Counted from the stretch's first letter, positions 35,483 through 45,340 are shown. The stretch is 64,000 nt of DNA from Chitinophaga niastensis (GCF_003014755.1 NZ_PYAW01000005.1:338320-402319), one strand, 5' to 3'. Numbers and translations: made by a program. The notes: generated by a model not told the origin, from the letters alone.

Positions 35483-38410
35483 CTACACCAAACTATTATA
35501 CAATATCTCAATCGGATGCAGCGCCTTCACACCGGTACCATCTTTCACCTGGTGCCGGCAACTGGTGCCCGGTGCCGCAATGATAGTGTCTGCTGCAGCA
35601 CTACGCACCGCCGGAAATAATACCAGCTCACCTATTTGCATACTCAGATCGTAATGCTCTTTTTCATAGCCGAAAGAGCCGGCCATACCACAACAACCGG
35701 AAGGAATTACTTCCACCGTATAGTTTTGTGGCAGCGATAAAATCTTTTTGCTGTGCAGCGCAGAGGACAATGCTTTCTGCTGACAGTGGCCATGCAGCTT
35801 GATATGCTGCTTGCTGCCGGTAAATTGTGCGGCCGTTACATTGCCTTTATCTGCCTCGGCGGCTAAAAATTCATCTACCAGGAACACATTTCTGGCGAGG
35901 TCTTTTGCCTGCTGACGCAGGTTTTCACGCACCAGGTCAGGATATTCATCACGGAAACTAAGGATGGCAGAAGGTTCTACACCGAGTAAAGGAATATTTT
36001 CGTTGATAACGGTACTGAATATACGAACATTGTTTTCTGCAATATCGCGCGCTTTACGCAGCAATCCCTTAGACATATATGCACGGGCACTTTCAGGGTG
36101 TTCCGTCATTTGTACATCATAACCCAGGCGATGCAGCAACTGCACCGCTTTGATGCCGATAGCAGTATCATTGTAGTTGGTAAACTCATCGCAAAACAGG
36201 TACACCTTTTTGGTACCCACAGGCCCTTTCTTTTCCTGTGGCCATTTTTCGTAGAACCATTTCCGTAAGGTAATGTTATGCATACCAGGCAGGGAACGTT
36301 TTGCTGCAAAGCCGGAAAGCTTGCGGATGATGCCACCGGTGAAGTTGTTTTTGATCAGTGCATTGTAAATGCCTGGCGTAAGCGCCGCCAGAGCAGAGAG
36401 CTTGGAGAAATTACCAATTAGTTTTGAGCGGAAAGGCACACCGTTGGCATCGTAATAATGCTGCAGGAATTCCATCTTCAGCTTGGCCATATCTACGTTA
36501 GAAGGGCATTCTGATTTACAGCCCTTGCAAGCGAGACAAAGATCCAGCACCTCATAAATCTCTTTATGATCAAAACGGTTTTGTTTGTTGGAATGGGTAA
36601 GGAACTCGCGCAGGATATTAGCCCTGGCCCGGGTCGTATCTTTTTCATTGCGGGTAGCCATGTAGCTGGGGCACATAGTGCCGCCACTCAGCTCCGTTTT
36701 GCGGCAATCGCCGGAACCGTTGCACTGTTCGGCATGCTGCAGCATGGTTTGTTCCGGGAAATGAAAGATGGTCTTTAGTTCCGGTGTTTTTTGTCCGGGT
36801 TCATAGCGCAACATACTATTCATAGACGGTGTGTCTACGATTTTGTTGGGATTGAAAATATTCTCCGGATCCCAGGTGTATTTAATCTGACGCAGCAGTT
36901 CGTAGTTTTTATCACCTACCATTTGTTTGATAAATTCGCCCCGCAGCCTGCCATCACCATGTTCTCCACTGAGTGAGCCATGGTATTTTTTTACTAGGGT
37001 GGCAATTTCTTCCGCAATTTTGCGGAATAATAAATTGCCCGCTTCGGTTTTTAAATTGATGATAGGGCGCAGGTGAATTTCGCCGCTACCTGCGTGTGCA
37101 TAGTGCACAGCGTATAGATCGTATTCTTTTAATATCTCATTAAAATCGCGGATAAAAGCTGGTAAATCTTCTACTGCTACGGCAGTATCTTCAATTACCG
37201 GTACTGCTTTTTCATCTCCGGGCAGGTTGCTGAGCAGGCCCAGACCAGCTTTGCGCAGGGCCCAGATCTTTTTGCTGTCGTCGCCAAAGAGGAGGGGGAA
37301 GTGCAATCCCAGTCCTGCAGCGCGCAGCGTGGCTTCCACCTTACCCGTTATTTCGATGATCTCTTCCCGGGTGTTCCGGCAAAATTCTACTACCAGGATA
37401 GCACCGGGATCTCCCTGTACAAAAAAGCGGTTTTTGCTTTGTTCAATATTATCCTTTGTGCATTCCAGGATGTAGTGATCAATCAGCTCGCTGGCGCTGG
37501 GCTTATATTCCATCACCATTACATTGGCGCGGAGCGATTCATCAATACTGTTGAAGTGAATGCATAAAAGCCCGACTTCCTTTGGTGGGAGCGGGTCTAT
37601 ATGTAGTTTTATCTCTGTTAAAAAAGCGAGTGTGCCTTCAGAACCTGCTATCAGCTTACAGAAGTTGAAATCTTCCGTACCGGTGGTGAAGGGCGCGGTA
37701 TCCAGCAACATATCCACGGCGTAGCCGGTGTTGCGGCGCGGGATGCTTTTCTTTGGAAATTCTTTCCGGATCTCGTCCTGGTAACTATGATTACTCAGAC
37801 TGGTCCGTATCTGTTTATAGATGCGGGTTTCCAGGGTATCAGGGCCTTCGCATTTCTGGTGAAAGGTTTCCGGATCCAGGATGCCGAAGGTTACTTCTTC
37901 GCCGTTGCTCAGCAGGGCTTTTACTTCCAGGAGGTGTTCGCGGGTGCTGCCATATACCACGGAGTTGGAACCGCAGGAGTTATTGCCCACCATACCACCT
38001 ATCATGGCGCGGTTAGCGGTGGAGGTTTCCGGCCCGAAGTAGAAACCATGGGGTTTCAGGAACATGTTCAGCTCATCGCGGATGACGCCCGGTTGTACAC
38101 GTACCCAGTTTTCTGCTGTATTAAGTTCCAGTATTTTAGTGAAGTTGCGGGACACATCGGTGATGATCCCATTACCTACTACCTGTCCTGCCAGGGAGGT
38201 GCCGGCTGTACGCGGAATCAGGGAGGTTTTATTTTCACGCGCAAAGCTGATTAATGTCTTCAGGTCACCAATATGCTGTGGAATAGCCACTGCCAGCGGC
38301 ATTTCACGGTATGCCGACGCATCGGTGGCATATAGTGTTCGCATGGTATCGTCTGTATAAAGCGTGCCTTCCAGTTTTTTGGCCAATTGCTCCAGCTTGT
38401 CGCGCATCAT
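35483..38410 (-). CDS. FAD- and Fe-S-binding D-2-hydroxyacid dehydrogenase (YdiJ-like)
   Basis: This 975-residue fusion has an N-terminal FAD-linked oxidase (PCMH fold: PRTAGTSLAGQVVGNGII and GGMVGNNSCGSNSVVYG). A VAO-type C-terminal domain with LSGEHGDGRLRGEF follows, then an iron-sulfur half with a CLACKGCKSECPS cluster motif and CCG domains (HGHCQQKALS, SGCCGMAGSFGYE). It combines the GlcD and GlcF parts of glycolate oxidase in one chain and is close in size to YdiJ, a D-2-hydroxyglutarate dehydrogenase. D-lactate or D-2-hydroxyglutarate are the likely substrates, with electrons passing to the quinone pool. The DUF72 gene upstream on the same strand may be co-transcribed. Confidence 0.88.
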   Translation of the reverse strand: MMRDKLEQLAKKLEGTLYTDDTMRTLYATDASAYREMPLAVAIPQHIGDLKTLISFARENKTSLIPRTAGTSLAGQVVGNGIITDVSRNFTKILELNTAENWVRVQPGVIRDELNMFLKPHGFYFGPETSTANRAMIGGMVGNNSCGSNSVVYGSTREHLLEVKALLSNGEEVTFGILDPETFHQKCEGPDTLETRIYKQIRTSLSNHSYQDEIRKEFPKKSIPRRNTGYAVDMLLDTAPFTTGTEDFNFCKLIAGSEGTLAFLTEIKLHIDPLPPKEVGLLCIHFNSIDESLRANVMVMEYKPSASELIDHYILECTKDNIEQSKNRFFVQGDPGAILVVEFCRNTREEIIEITGKVEATLRAAGLGLHFPLLFGDDSKKIWALRKAGLGLLSNLPGDEKAVPVIEDTAVAVEDLPAFIRDFNEILKEYDLYAVHYAHAGSGEIHLRPIINLKTEAGNLLFRKIAEEIATLVKKYHGSLSGEHGDGRLRGEFIKQMVGDKNYELLRQIKYTWDPENIFNPNKIVDTPSMNSMLRYEPGQKTPELKTIFHFPEQTMLQHAEQCNGSGDCRKTELSGGTMCPSYMATRNEKDTTRARANILREFLTHSNKQNRFDHKEIYEVLDLCLACKGCKSECPSNVDMAKLKMEFLQHYYDANGVPFRSKLIGNFSKLSALAALTPGIYNALIKNNFTGGIIRKLSGFAAKRSLPGMHNITLRKWFYEKWPQEKKGPVGTKKVYLFCDEFTNYNDTAIGIKAVQLLHRLGYDVQMTEHPESARAYMSKGLLRKARDIAENNVRIFSTVINENIPLLGVEPSAILSFRDEYPDLVRENLRQQAKDLARNVFLVDEFLAAEADKGNVTAAQFTGSKQHIKLHGHCQQKALSSALHSKKILSLPQNYTVEVIPSGCCGMAGSFGYEKEHYDLSMQIGELVLFPAVRSAAADTIIAAPGTSCRHQVKDGTGVKALHPIEILYNSLV

Positions 38411-38485
38411 GAATGTCCCGGTTTTGAAAAGGCGAAATTAATATTTCAGTCCGGCTTTTTAAATAATTTCACGCAAAGGCGCAAA

Positions 38486-39379
38486 CTAATCCTTTATAAA
38501 TTGAGGCTTTTTTACCTGCAGGCCACAAACCGCTTCCAGCTTGTCTATCAGGTATACTGCCAGTTCCGGCGATTTAGCTTCATCATGCATATGCATAAAA
38601 AAATACACTTCTTTCAAACCGTGGTCCAGCCAGTATTTGATACGATTGGCCCAGTCGTCAATGCGGGTATAATCCGTAGGGTGCAGACTGTTACCAACAA
38701 AACGGATAAATATTTTTGGAATGGTCAGATGCATATGCGCTACATCCCTTCTGCCGGCGGTATCAGTGATAATGGCGCCAACATTGAGTTCCCGGAGTTT
38801 TTCAAAGAGCTCCAGGCGGATGGCCTCATCTCCATACCATTGCCGGTGGCGCAGCTCTACAAAAAATTGCAGGTCAGTAGGCAGGGAGGCCAGGTATTCG
38901 TATAGGTATGACCGTTTGGCCGGACCATATTTATCACTCAACTGTAAAAAGATAGGCCCCAGGTGCTGCCCAAAGGCCAGCACGCCTTCCAGGAAAGCGG
39001 TGGTTTTGTCGCCGGCACTCACCAGGTTGCTGTAGTGACTGATAGATTGCGGTACTTTAGGGCAGAATTTAAAATCCAGTCCCTGTGCTTTAGTACCCCA
39101 TTTTGCAATGGTTTCCGGTCCGTATATCTGGTAATGCGTAGCATTCAGCTCTATGCTATTAAAATGATGCACATATTCTTCCAGAAAATTAGCGTCCTTA
39201 GTGCCTTTGGGGTATATCTTCCCGATCCATTCCTTGCGGCCCCATTTGGCGCAGCCAAGATATGCCAGTGGCTTTTTTACAGGCTTCCCCTTTAATATTT
39301 GCTTATTAAATAACGGTTCTGCCGGTAATTTAAAATCGAGGTCCTCCAGTTCAGCGGGTGAAACGCGGCCAAAATCCAT
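38486..39379 (-). CDS. DUF72 (YecE-like) TIM-barrel protein
   Basis: This 297-residue member of the DUF72/YecE family has an uncharacterised TIM-barrel-like fold. Family blocks are visible: YLGCAKWGRKEWIGKIYP near 40, FNSIELNATHYQIYGP, KFCPKVPQSISH, and FVELRHRQWY. An additional N-terminal extension of about 35 residues precedes the barrel. Biochemical function is unknown, although the barrel has been compared with endonuclease IV-like folds. It lies 75 bp upstream of the dehydrogenase on the same strand. Confidence 0.85.
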   Translation of the reverse strand: MDFGRVSPAELEDLDFKLPAEPLFNKQILKGKPVKKPLAYLGCAKWGRKEWIGKIYPKGTKDANFLEEYVHHFNSIELNATHYQIYGPETIAKWGTKAQGLDFKFCPKVPQSISHYSNLVSAGDKTTAFLEGVLAFGQHLGPIFLQLSDKYGPAKRSYLYEYLASLPTDLQFFVELRHRQWYGDEAIRLELFEKLRELNVGAIITDTAGRRDVAHMHLTIPKIFIRFVGNSLHPTDYTRIDDWANRIKYWLDHGLKEVYFFMHMHDEAKSPELAVYLIDKLEAVCGLQVKKPQFIKD

Positions 39380-39408
39380 GTGATGAGATTTTACATGACA
39401 ATCAATTC

Positions 39409-39571
39409 AGCTGTTAGCTGTTAGCATTTAGCTGTTAGTATGAAGCGATTAATAGAAAACAAATATAAGAAAAGCTATCCGCTAATGGCTCCTCCGCTAA
39501 ACTAACAGCTAAAAGCCATCCGCTAATGGCCCTCCGCTAAACTAACAGCTAAATACTAACAGCTAAAAGCT
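39409..39571. repeat. TTAGC 7-nt phased inverted repeat with an internal tandem repeat
   Basis: TTAGC/TTAGT words start at 39414, 39421, 39428 and 39435. The 30-nt left arm (39409-39438) is matched by 39542-39571 with two mismatches. Between them lie two tandem copies (39473-39513, 39514-39553; 41 and 40 nt) of a unit rich in GCTAA. It occupies the divergent gap between the DUF72 gene and glgA. Confidence 0.85.
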
Positions 39572-39650
39572 ATCCAAAAATAAAATATGCCCTTCCCTTT
39601 GTTTTCTTATTTTTCCACGTTAACTTAATAAAGATTATCAATTATTTAGC

Positions 39651-41066
39651 ATGGAGATTTTACACATTAGCGCGGAATGTTACCCGGTAGCCAAAGTAGG
39701 TGGACTAGGTGATGTGGTTGGAGCGTTGCCCAAATATCAGCATCAGCTGGGGAGTATTGCCAAAGTGGTGATACCGGCCTACAGAACCAAGTATTTCGAA
39801 ACGCATGAATTTGATGTGGTACATCAGGCCGGAATGTGGCTGGGCCACGACTGGTACCATTTCAATGTATTAAAAGAACGCAGTAATGAACTGGGATTCG
39901 ACCTGTACCTGGTAGATATCCCGGGTTTGCTGGACACGCCCGGTGTATATGGTTACCCTAATGATACAGAACGTTTCCTGGCTTTTCAGATAGCAGTGCT
40001 GGACTGGATCAACGAGTGGCAGCACCTGCCGGATGTGATCCATTGTCATGATCACCACACCGGTTTAATTCCGTTTTTACTCAGCTACGGTTATAAATAT
40101 ACCCGTTTGAAAGAAGTGCCATCTGTGTTAACCATTCATAATGCACAGTACCAGGGCCAGTTTGGTTGGGATAAGCTCTATCTCATTCCTTCGTTCGATT
40201 TGTGGAAGTCGGGCTTGCTGGATTGGGGTGGCGCCATCAATCCGCTGGCAGCAGCTATCAAATGTGCGTGGCGCGTTACCACCGTGTCACCAGGTTACCT
40301 GGAAGAGCTGTTCTCCAATGCCAATGGCCTGGAAAGCCTTATCAGTCACGAACGGGGCAAAACCATCGGTATCCTCAACGGTATTGATACACTGGTATGG
40401 GACCCGTCGATAGATACTATGTTGCCCCTGAATTACGATATAGATACCGTAAATGAAGGCAAGCAGGAAAATAAACAACGCCTTTGCGAACGCTTCGGAC
40501 TGGATTCGTCGCTGCCGCTCATTTCCTTTATAGGCCGACTGGTAGGCGACAAAGGCGCAGATCTGCTACCAGAGATCATCAGCCGTTCCCTGCATGAATT
40601 ACCGGGCGAAGTAAATTTCCTGGTGCTGGGGAGTGGGGAACCACATGTGGAATGGTCGCTACAACAAACCCGGCAAACAGTGAGTTATGGTTTTAATGTA
40701 CACATAGGATATAACGAACCTTTATCACACCTGATCTACGCCGGTAGCGATTTTCTCCTGATGCCCTCGCGTGTGGAGCCATGTGGCCTTAACCAGCTAT
40801 ATGCCCTGCGTTATGGAACCGTTCCGATGGTGCGCAGCACAGGCGGATTGAAAGATACCGTCGTTGATTTTGGCGATAAAAATGGATTTGGTATTCGTTT
40901 TAATCAGGCCGGGGTATGGGATGTATGTTATTCTGTAAAAAGAGCGATTGAACTGTATCACGATACCACACATTTACAGGCGGTACGCCTGCAGGGTATG
41001 CGAATAGATCACTCCTGGGGTAGTTCAGCACAACAATATCTGGATATGTATAATAGCATGAAATAG
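39651..41066 (+). CDS. glgA: Glycogen synthase (GT5)
   Basis: This 471-residue ADP-glucose-dependent starch/glycogen synthase extends alpha-1,4-glucan chains. The N-terminal KVGGLGDV motif (15-22) binds the ADP-glucose diphosphate. The donor site reads LMPSRVEPCGLNQLYALRYGTVPMVRSTGGL, with E in the VEPCGLNQ loop. Bacterial-type length and complete domains. It leads a probable glgA-glgC-GH130 operon; the 109-bp gap to glgC could hold an internal promoter. Confidence 0.96.
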   Translation: MEILHISAECYPVAKVGGLGDVVGALPKYQHQLGSIAKVVIPAYRTKYFETHEFDVVHQAGMWLGHDWYHFNVLKERSNELGFDLYLVDIPGLLDTPGVYGYPNDTERFLAFQIAVLDWINEWQHLPDVIHCHDHHTGLIPFLLSYGYKYTRLKEVPSVLTIHNAQYQGQFGWDKLYLIPSFDLWKSGLLDWGGAINPLAAAIKCAWRVTTVSPGYLEELFSNANGLESLISHERGKTIGILNGIDTLVWDPSIDTMLPLNYDIDTVNEGKQENKQRLCERFGLDSSLPLISFIGRLVGDKGADLLPEIISRSLHELPGEVNFLVLGSGEPHVEWSLQQTRQTVSYGFNVHIGYNEPLSHLIYAGSDFLLMPSRVEPCGLNQLYALRYGTVPMVRSTGGLKDTVVDFGDKNGFGIRFNQAGVWDVCYSVKRAIELYHDTTHLQAVRLQGMRIDHSWGSSAQQYLDMYNSMK

Positions 41067-41175
41067 TATAAAAAGATCAGCTGCTTTAGAATTTGGTATG
41101 CTGTACCCGATAGGCGGCATACCCAACAACGCGTTTCAAGAACAATGATGAATTCGTAAAACCAATTTCCACTAT

Positions 41176-42447
41176 ATGACTAAGGACGTAATATCCATTA
41201 TTCTCGGAGGCGGCGCCGGCACCCGCTTATATCCGCTTACCCGCCGCCGTTCCAAACCTGCGGTGCCATTGGCCGGTAAATACAGACTGGTGGATATTCC
41301 TATCTCCAATTGCTTGAATGCGGAGCTGAACCGCATCTTTGTATTAACCCAGTTCAATTCCGCTTCGCTCAACAAACACATCAAAAATACCTATCACTTC
41401 AGCAATTTTGATAAGGGATTTGTAGATATCCTGGCGGCAGAACAAACCCCCGATAATCCCACCTGGTATCAGGGTACAGCAGATGCAGTGAGACAGTGTA
41501 TTCATCATATGGAGAATTTTGAATTTGAATACATACTCATCTTATCCGGTGACCAGCTGTATCAGATGGATTTCAAAAAGATGATCAGTCACCATATCGA
41601 AACCGGTGCGGAAATATCTATTGCTACTATCCCGGTAAGCGGCAAAGATGCTTCTGATTTCGGTATTCTGAAGGAAAATGAGCAGGGTGCCATCGTTTCA
41701 TTTACAGAAAAGCCCTCACAGGCTGCACTGCCACCATGGGCATCGGAAGTAAGTGAAGAAATGCATAAAGAAGGCCGTGTTTACCTGGCCAGCATGGGTA
41801 TTTATATCTTCAACAGGCAGGTATTATTTGACATGCTGAATGAACAACCGGAAGCAGCCGATTTCGGTAAACAGCTGATTCCACAGGCAATTGATGCCAA
41901 ACGTAAGATCTTCAGCTATCAATATGAAGGCTATTGGACTGACATCGGGAATATCCAGTCCTTCTTTGAGGCCAACATCGGCTTAACAGACGATATCCCC
42001 CTGTTTAACCTCTTTAATGAATCCCAAACCATCTATTCCAGAGCCCGGATGTTGCCCCCTGCAAAAATTTCTGGTACCATGGATAAAACAATGATCGCAG
42101 ATGGTTGTATAATAATGGCAGACAAGTTGGAACGCGTGGTGGTAGGTATCCGTACCCGTATCGGCAAAGGTTCGGTGATCACCAATACCTATATTATGGG
42201 TAGCGATTATTACCAGACCCTGGATGAAATTGAAAAAGCGAAAGCGCAGGGGCATCCTTCCATGGGAATCGGGGAAAATTGCATCATTGATCGCGCCATT
42301 ATTGATAAGAACTGTAGCATTGGAAACGGCGTACATATTAAAGGAGGCAAACACTTATCTGACGGTGACTTTGAAAAGTATACCGTAAAAGACGGCATTG
42401 TTGTAGTAAAAAAGGGCGTAGTATTGGAGGACGGATTCAGTATTTAA
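41176..42447 (+). CDS. glgC: Glucose-1-phosphate adenylyltransferase
   Basis: This 423-residue enzyme makes ADP-glucose from glucose-1-phosphate and ATP, the committed step of glycogen synthesis. The nucleotide loop is GGGAGTRLYPLT. The sugar-phosphate site includes KPAVPLAGKYRLVDIPISNCLN and the GTADAVRQ motif. A C-terminal left-handed helix domain (IGKGSVITNTYIMGSDYY) carries the allosteric part of the family. It supplies the substrate for glgA just upstream. Confidence 0.96.
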   Translation: MTKDVISIILGGGAGTRLYPLTRRRSKPAVPLAGKYRLVDIPISNCLNAELNRIFVLTQFNSASLNKHIKNTYHFSNFDKGFVDILAAEQTPDNPTWYQGTADAVRQCIHHMENFEFEYILILSGDQLYQMDFKKMISHHIETGAEISIATIPVSGKDASDFGILKENEQGAIVSFTEKPSQAALPPWASEVSEEMHKEGRVYLASMGIYIFNRQVLFDMLNEQPEAADFGKQLIPQAIDAKRKIFSYQYEGYWTDIGNIQSFFEANIGLTDDIPLFNLFNESQTIYSRARMLPPAKISGTMDKTMIADGCIIMADKLERVVVGIRTRIGKGSVITNTYIMGSDYYQTLDEIEKAKAQGHPSMGIGENCIIDRAIIDKNCSIGNGVHIKGGKHLSDGDFEKYTVKDGIVVVKKGVVLEDGFSI

Positions 42448-42460
42448 CAAAACTATACAC

Positions 42461-43930
42461 ATGCGATTGTCAATAGAGCGGAAGACCACAAAAATTTATC
42501 CTGATCTCAAGCGGGTAGTAGCCAGATTTTTTTTCAACGGAGAGGCCAGGGCTAAATCTATCATTCAGTTGGTAGCCGCCATGAACGATGCAGAAGTAGA
42601 CATAACGATCATGCCTATACTGAGAGAGTTCTCCCGTCGTCATAGGAATATCACCCGCATTTTTGAGAGGCATGCAGACAGGTTACGCCATCTTTTTCCT
42701 GGCCTGCAAATCGATTACGATGGTTTGTCACTCAAAAGAAAATTGCTGACAGGCTCTTTTTTTACCAATGAATATTCTATAGAATCTGCCGCATTCTTTA
42801 ATCCATCACTGATTGAAGATGTGGACCAGAGCGGATTAGAGGAGGGGCAGAAGCGCGTTATCATGAGCTTTCGTGCAGTCGGAGAAGGACACGTATCATC
42901 TATTGCATTCAGGTCCGGGCTAATTGATAAAGACAACACTATCTCGCTGATTGCCCCCGGGAATTATGTGGATGAAGCAGAAATCATCCGCAACTCCATG
43001 TACCAGAAACAAACTTTTTTTCAGAATGCGGCCTCCATCAAATTGCCGGATTCTGTGATGAAGGAAGTGCAAAACAGCCTGCAAGACCAGTTTGAGTACC
43101 TGGCACTCAAAAAAGTGATCCGGGAAATGCAGCAGCGTTACGCAGTAGATCATCTGCTTAAAAAAGCATTGGAAAGAATTTTATGGTTGGCAGATTCCTA
43201 TTACGAATTGAATTTTTCGTTAGATACGGATCTCTCTGACCGGGTGGTATTTCCTTATTCAGATGCGGAAAGCAGAGGTATTGAAGATGCCCGCTTTGTA
43301 AAATACACCAGCGAAAATGGTAACATTACCTATTATGCTACCTACACCGCCTATGATGGTATTACCATTCAGCCTAAGCTGTTGCAAACGAAAGATTTCT
43401 ACAATTTCAAGATCATGCCGCTATACGGCGAAGGTGCACAGAACAAGAACCTGGCACTGTTTCCCCGTAAGATCAAAGGTAAATATGTAATGATTTCCCG
43501 CATTGATGGTATCAACAGTTACATCATGTATTCTGATAAAATCAATATATGGGAAAATCCACAAATATTTCAAAGACCTAAATATGCCTGGGAATTTGTA
43601 CAGGTGGGCAATTGCGGCTCGCCCATCGAAACCCCGGAAGGTTGGCTGATTATCACACATGGTGTTGGTCCTATGCGTACTTACTGCATCGGCGCCAGTT
43701 TGCTGGATCTGGACAATCCCGGGAAAGAGATTGGCCGCTTACGTGAGCCTTTACTGATGCCCAACAAAGATGAACGCGAAGGATATGTTCCCAACGTACT
43801 ATACTCCTGCGGTTCTCTGATTCATAATGATGAACTGATCATCCCTTACGGCTTATCTGATTATGCTTCCGGTTTTGCTACGGTAAACCTGGAGAAGCTG
43901 CTCACGCAGATTATAGCGGATGGGGTGTAG
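42461..43930 (+). CDS. GH130-family glycoside phosphorylase/hydrolase
   Basis: This 489-residue protein has a C-terminal five-bladed propeller of GH130 from about 255 onward (GIEDARFVKY, YAWEFVQVGNCGSPIETPEGWLIITHGVGP, then a C-terminal LIPYGLSDYA). GIEDAR supplies the conserved catalytic aspartate (D in EDAR). The N-terminal 240 residues form an extra helical region found in long GH130 members, some of which are beta-1,2-mannobiose or mannooligosaccharide phosphorylases. The start is 13 bp after glgC, which suggests a link to storage or osmotic sugar metabolism. The exact substrate is open. Confidence 0.85.
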   Translation: MRLSIERKTTKIYPDLKRVVARFFFNGEARAKSIIQLVAAMNDAEVDITIMPILREFSRRHRNITRIFERHADRLRHLFPGLQIDYDGLSLKRKLLTGSFFTNEYSIESAAFFNPSLIEDVDQSGLEEGQKRVIMSFRAVGEGHVSSIAFRSGLIDKDNTISLIAPGNYVDEAEIIRNSMYQKQTFFQNAASIKLPDSVMKEVQNSLQDQFEYLALKKVIREMQQRYAVDHLLKKALERILWLADSYYELNFSLDTDLSDRVVFPYSDAESRGIEDARFVKYTSENGNITYYATYTAYDGITIQPKLLQTKDFYNFKIMPLYGEGAQNKNLALFPRKIKGKYVMISRIDGINSYIMYSDKINIWENPQIFQRPKYAWEFVQVGNCGSPIETPEGWLIITHGVGPMRTYCIGASLLDLDNPGKEIGRLREPLLMPNKDEREGYVPNVLYSCGSLIHNDELIIPYGLSDYASGFATVNLEKLLTQIIADGV

Positions 43931-43935
43931 GAGGT

Positions 43936-44145
43936 AAGGCCTTCGGCCTTTGTCTTTTCTTTACCATGATTTTGATGATTAATCTTGATTTTTCTGATTT
44001 CAGTTCTTTCTAATCAATGACTATACTGATTTTCTAAAAGCATATTATTAAACGATATAGATATCTTTTAAAAGAAAATAAAATCAGAAAAATCAAGATT
44101 AATCATCAAAATCATGGTAAAGAAAAGACAAAGGCCGAAGGCCTT
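43936..44145. repeat. 210-bp long inverted repeat with perfect 65-bp arms
   Basis: Arms 43936-44000 and 44081-44145 are exact complements over 65 bp. Each end is AAGGCCTTCGGCCTTTG, itself a short palindrome. GAT words start at 43968, 43977, 43987 and 43996. The 80-nt centre shares long blocks with the copy at 46925 (TTCTAATCAAT, CTGATTTTCTAAAA, ATCTTTTAAAAGAAAATAAA). The element fits between the stop codons of two convergent genes, with 5 and 8 bases spare. Confidence 0.95.
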
Positions 44146-44153
44146 CTTTATTC

Positions 44154-45158
44154 TTAATTCAGATCCTTGTATATACTTAGGTACCCTTCTACCATTTTTT
44201 CCGCACTGAAATTTTCTTTTGCATGCAGGTGACAGGCATATCTGTCTATTGTACTAAGCTCCTGCACACTGGCAACGGCTTCCTGGATGTTATGGACAAG
44301 GAATCCGGTGATGCCATCTTTAATCAATTCTGGCATAGCACCTTTATTGTAGGCGATGACAGGGGTTCCGCACAGCATGGCTTCAGCCACACTCAAACCA
44401 AAAGGTTCGTTAAAGCTGATAGGATGCAGCAGGGCACTGGCCTTGCCTAATAATTCGCTGCGTTTGTTTCCGCCCACGGCACCTATATATTTGATCTGAT
44501 CATTATCAACAAGAGGTTTTACCTTTTCATTGTAGTAGGATTCATCCTGTATGATACCTGCTATGATCAGCCGGCGATGGGTTTGAAGGGCTATCTGTAC
44601 AGCTTCATAAGTGCCTTTATGCGGATGTATGCGTCCGTAGTACAACAGGTAATTATCGGAGTTGGGTTCAAAAACAAAATCGGCAGTCCGGATGCCATTA
44701 TATACAGTGGCCTTGTAATGCAGCGTATGGTGGCGGTCCGAATTACTGATGGATACATAAGCCCCAATATCATTGTACCGCTGATATACAGGTAAGATTT
44801 TTTCAGAAGAGAACCCATGGATGGTTGTTACCATAGGCGTTTTAATGAGCCGGGAATAGGTGAGGGGTAAAAAATCGAAATGATTGTGAATGATGTCAAA
44901 GTCCCTGGCTTGTTCCATCAGGTAACTGATATGCATACACTCGTTCACCTTAGCATCGGCATTGCTATCTTCTGCATATCCTTTGGCACAAATAGCGGCT
45001 AATTTCCCGGAAGTAATGGAATCTGCAGTAGCAAAAAGAGTCACGTCCATGCCTTTTGCCACCAGTCCTTCTGCCAGGTTGGAGGCCATCTGTTCCCATG
45101 GGCCATAATGCCTTGGCGGGGTACGCCAGGCCACCGGCGCCAATATTGCTATCTTCAT
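44154..45158 (-). CDS. GT4-family glycosyltransferase
   Basis: This 334-residue GT-B retaining transferase starts MKIAILAPVAWRTPPRHYGPWEQ, a form seen in the UDP/GDP-sugar GT4 group often found next to GH130 genes. The donor site is HPISFNEPFGLSVAEAMLCGTPVIAYNKG with the E-x7-E pair. The acceptor side has HNHFDFLPLTY. It is convergent with the GH130 gene and may make the glycan that the GH130 enzyme recycles; this is inferred from proximity. No signal peptide or membrane helix is present. Confidence 0.87.
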   Translation of the reverse strand: MKIAILAPVAWRTPPRHYGPWEQMASNLAEGLVAKGMDVTLFATADSITSGKLAAICAKGYAEDSNADAKVNECMHISYLMEQARDFDIIHNHFDFLPLTYSRLIKTPMVTTIHGFSSEKILPVYQRYNDIGAYVSISNSDRHHTLHYKATVYNGIRTADFVFEPNSDNYLLYYGRIHPHKGTYEAVQIALQTHRRLIIAGIIQDESYYNEKVKPLVDNDQIKYIGAVGGNKRSELLGKASALLHPISFNEPFGLSVAEAMLCGTPVIAYNKGAMPELIKDGITGFLVHNIQEAVASVQELSTIDRYACHLHAKENFSAEKMVEGYLSIYKDLN

Positions 45159-45309
45159 AATTATTAATATTTACAATGATGACCTGTCAAAATGAAAGCC
45201 AAAGAACATTGGGTGGTGCCGGTCAACCAATAATCTGATAAAGCAATTAACTATTTACCTAACTTCGTTCATTCAAAAGTTTCGATGTATTGGCACCACA
45301 TCGGTTAAT

Positions 45310-45337
45310 ATAATTGGTAATTTGTAATTCGCAACTT
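45310..45337 (+). repeat. GTAATTC 7-nt phased array just before bshC
   Basis: Words ATAATTG, GTAATTT, GTAATTC and GCAACTT follow one another every 7 nt from 45310 and end three bases before the bshC ATG. The same pattern precedes the adaptor gene at 30075-30095. Confidence 0.6.
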
Positions 45338-45340
45338 TAT

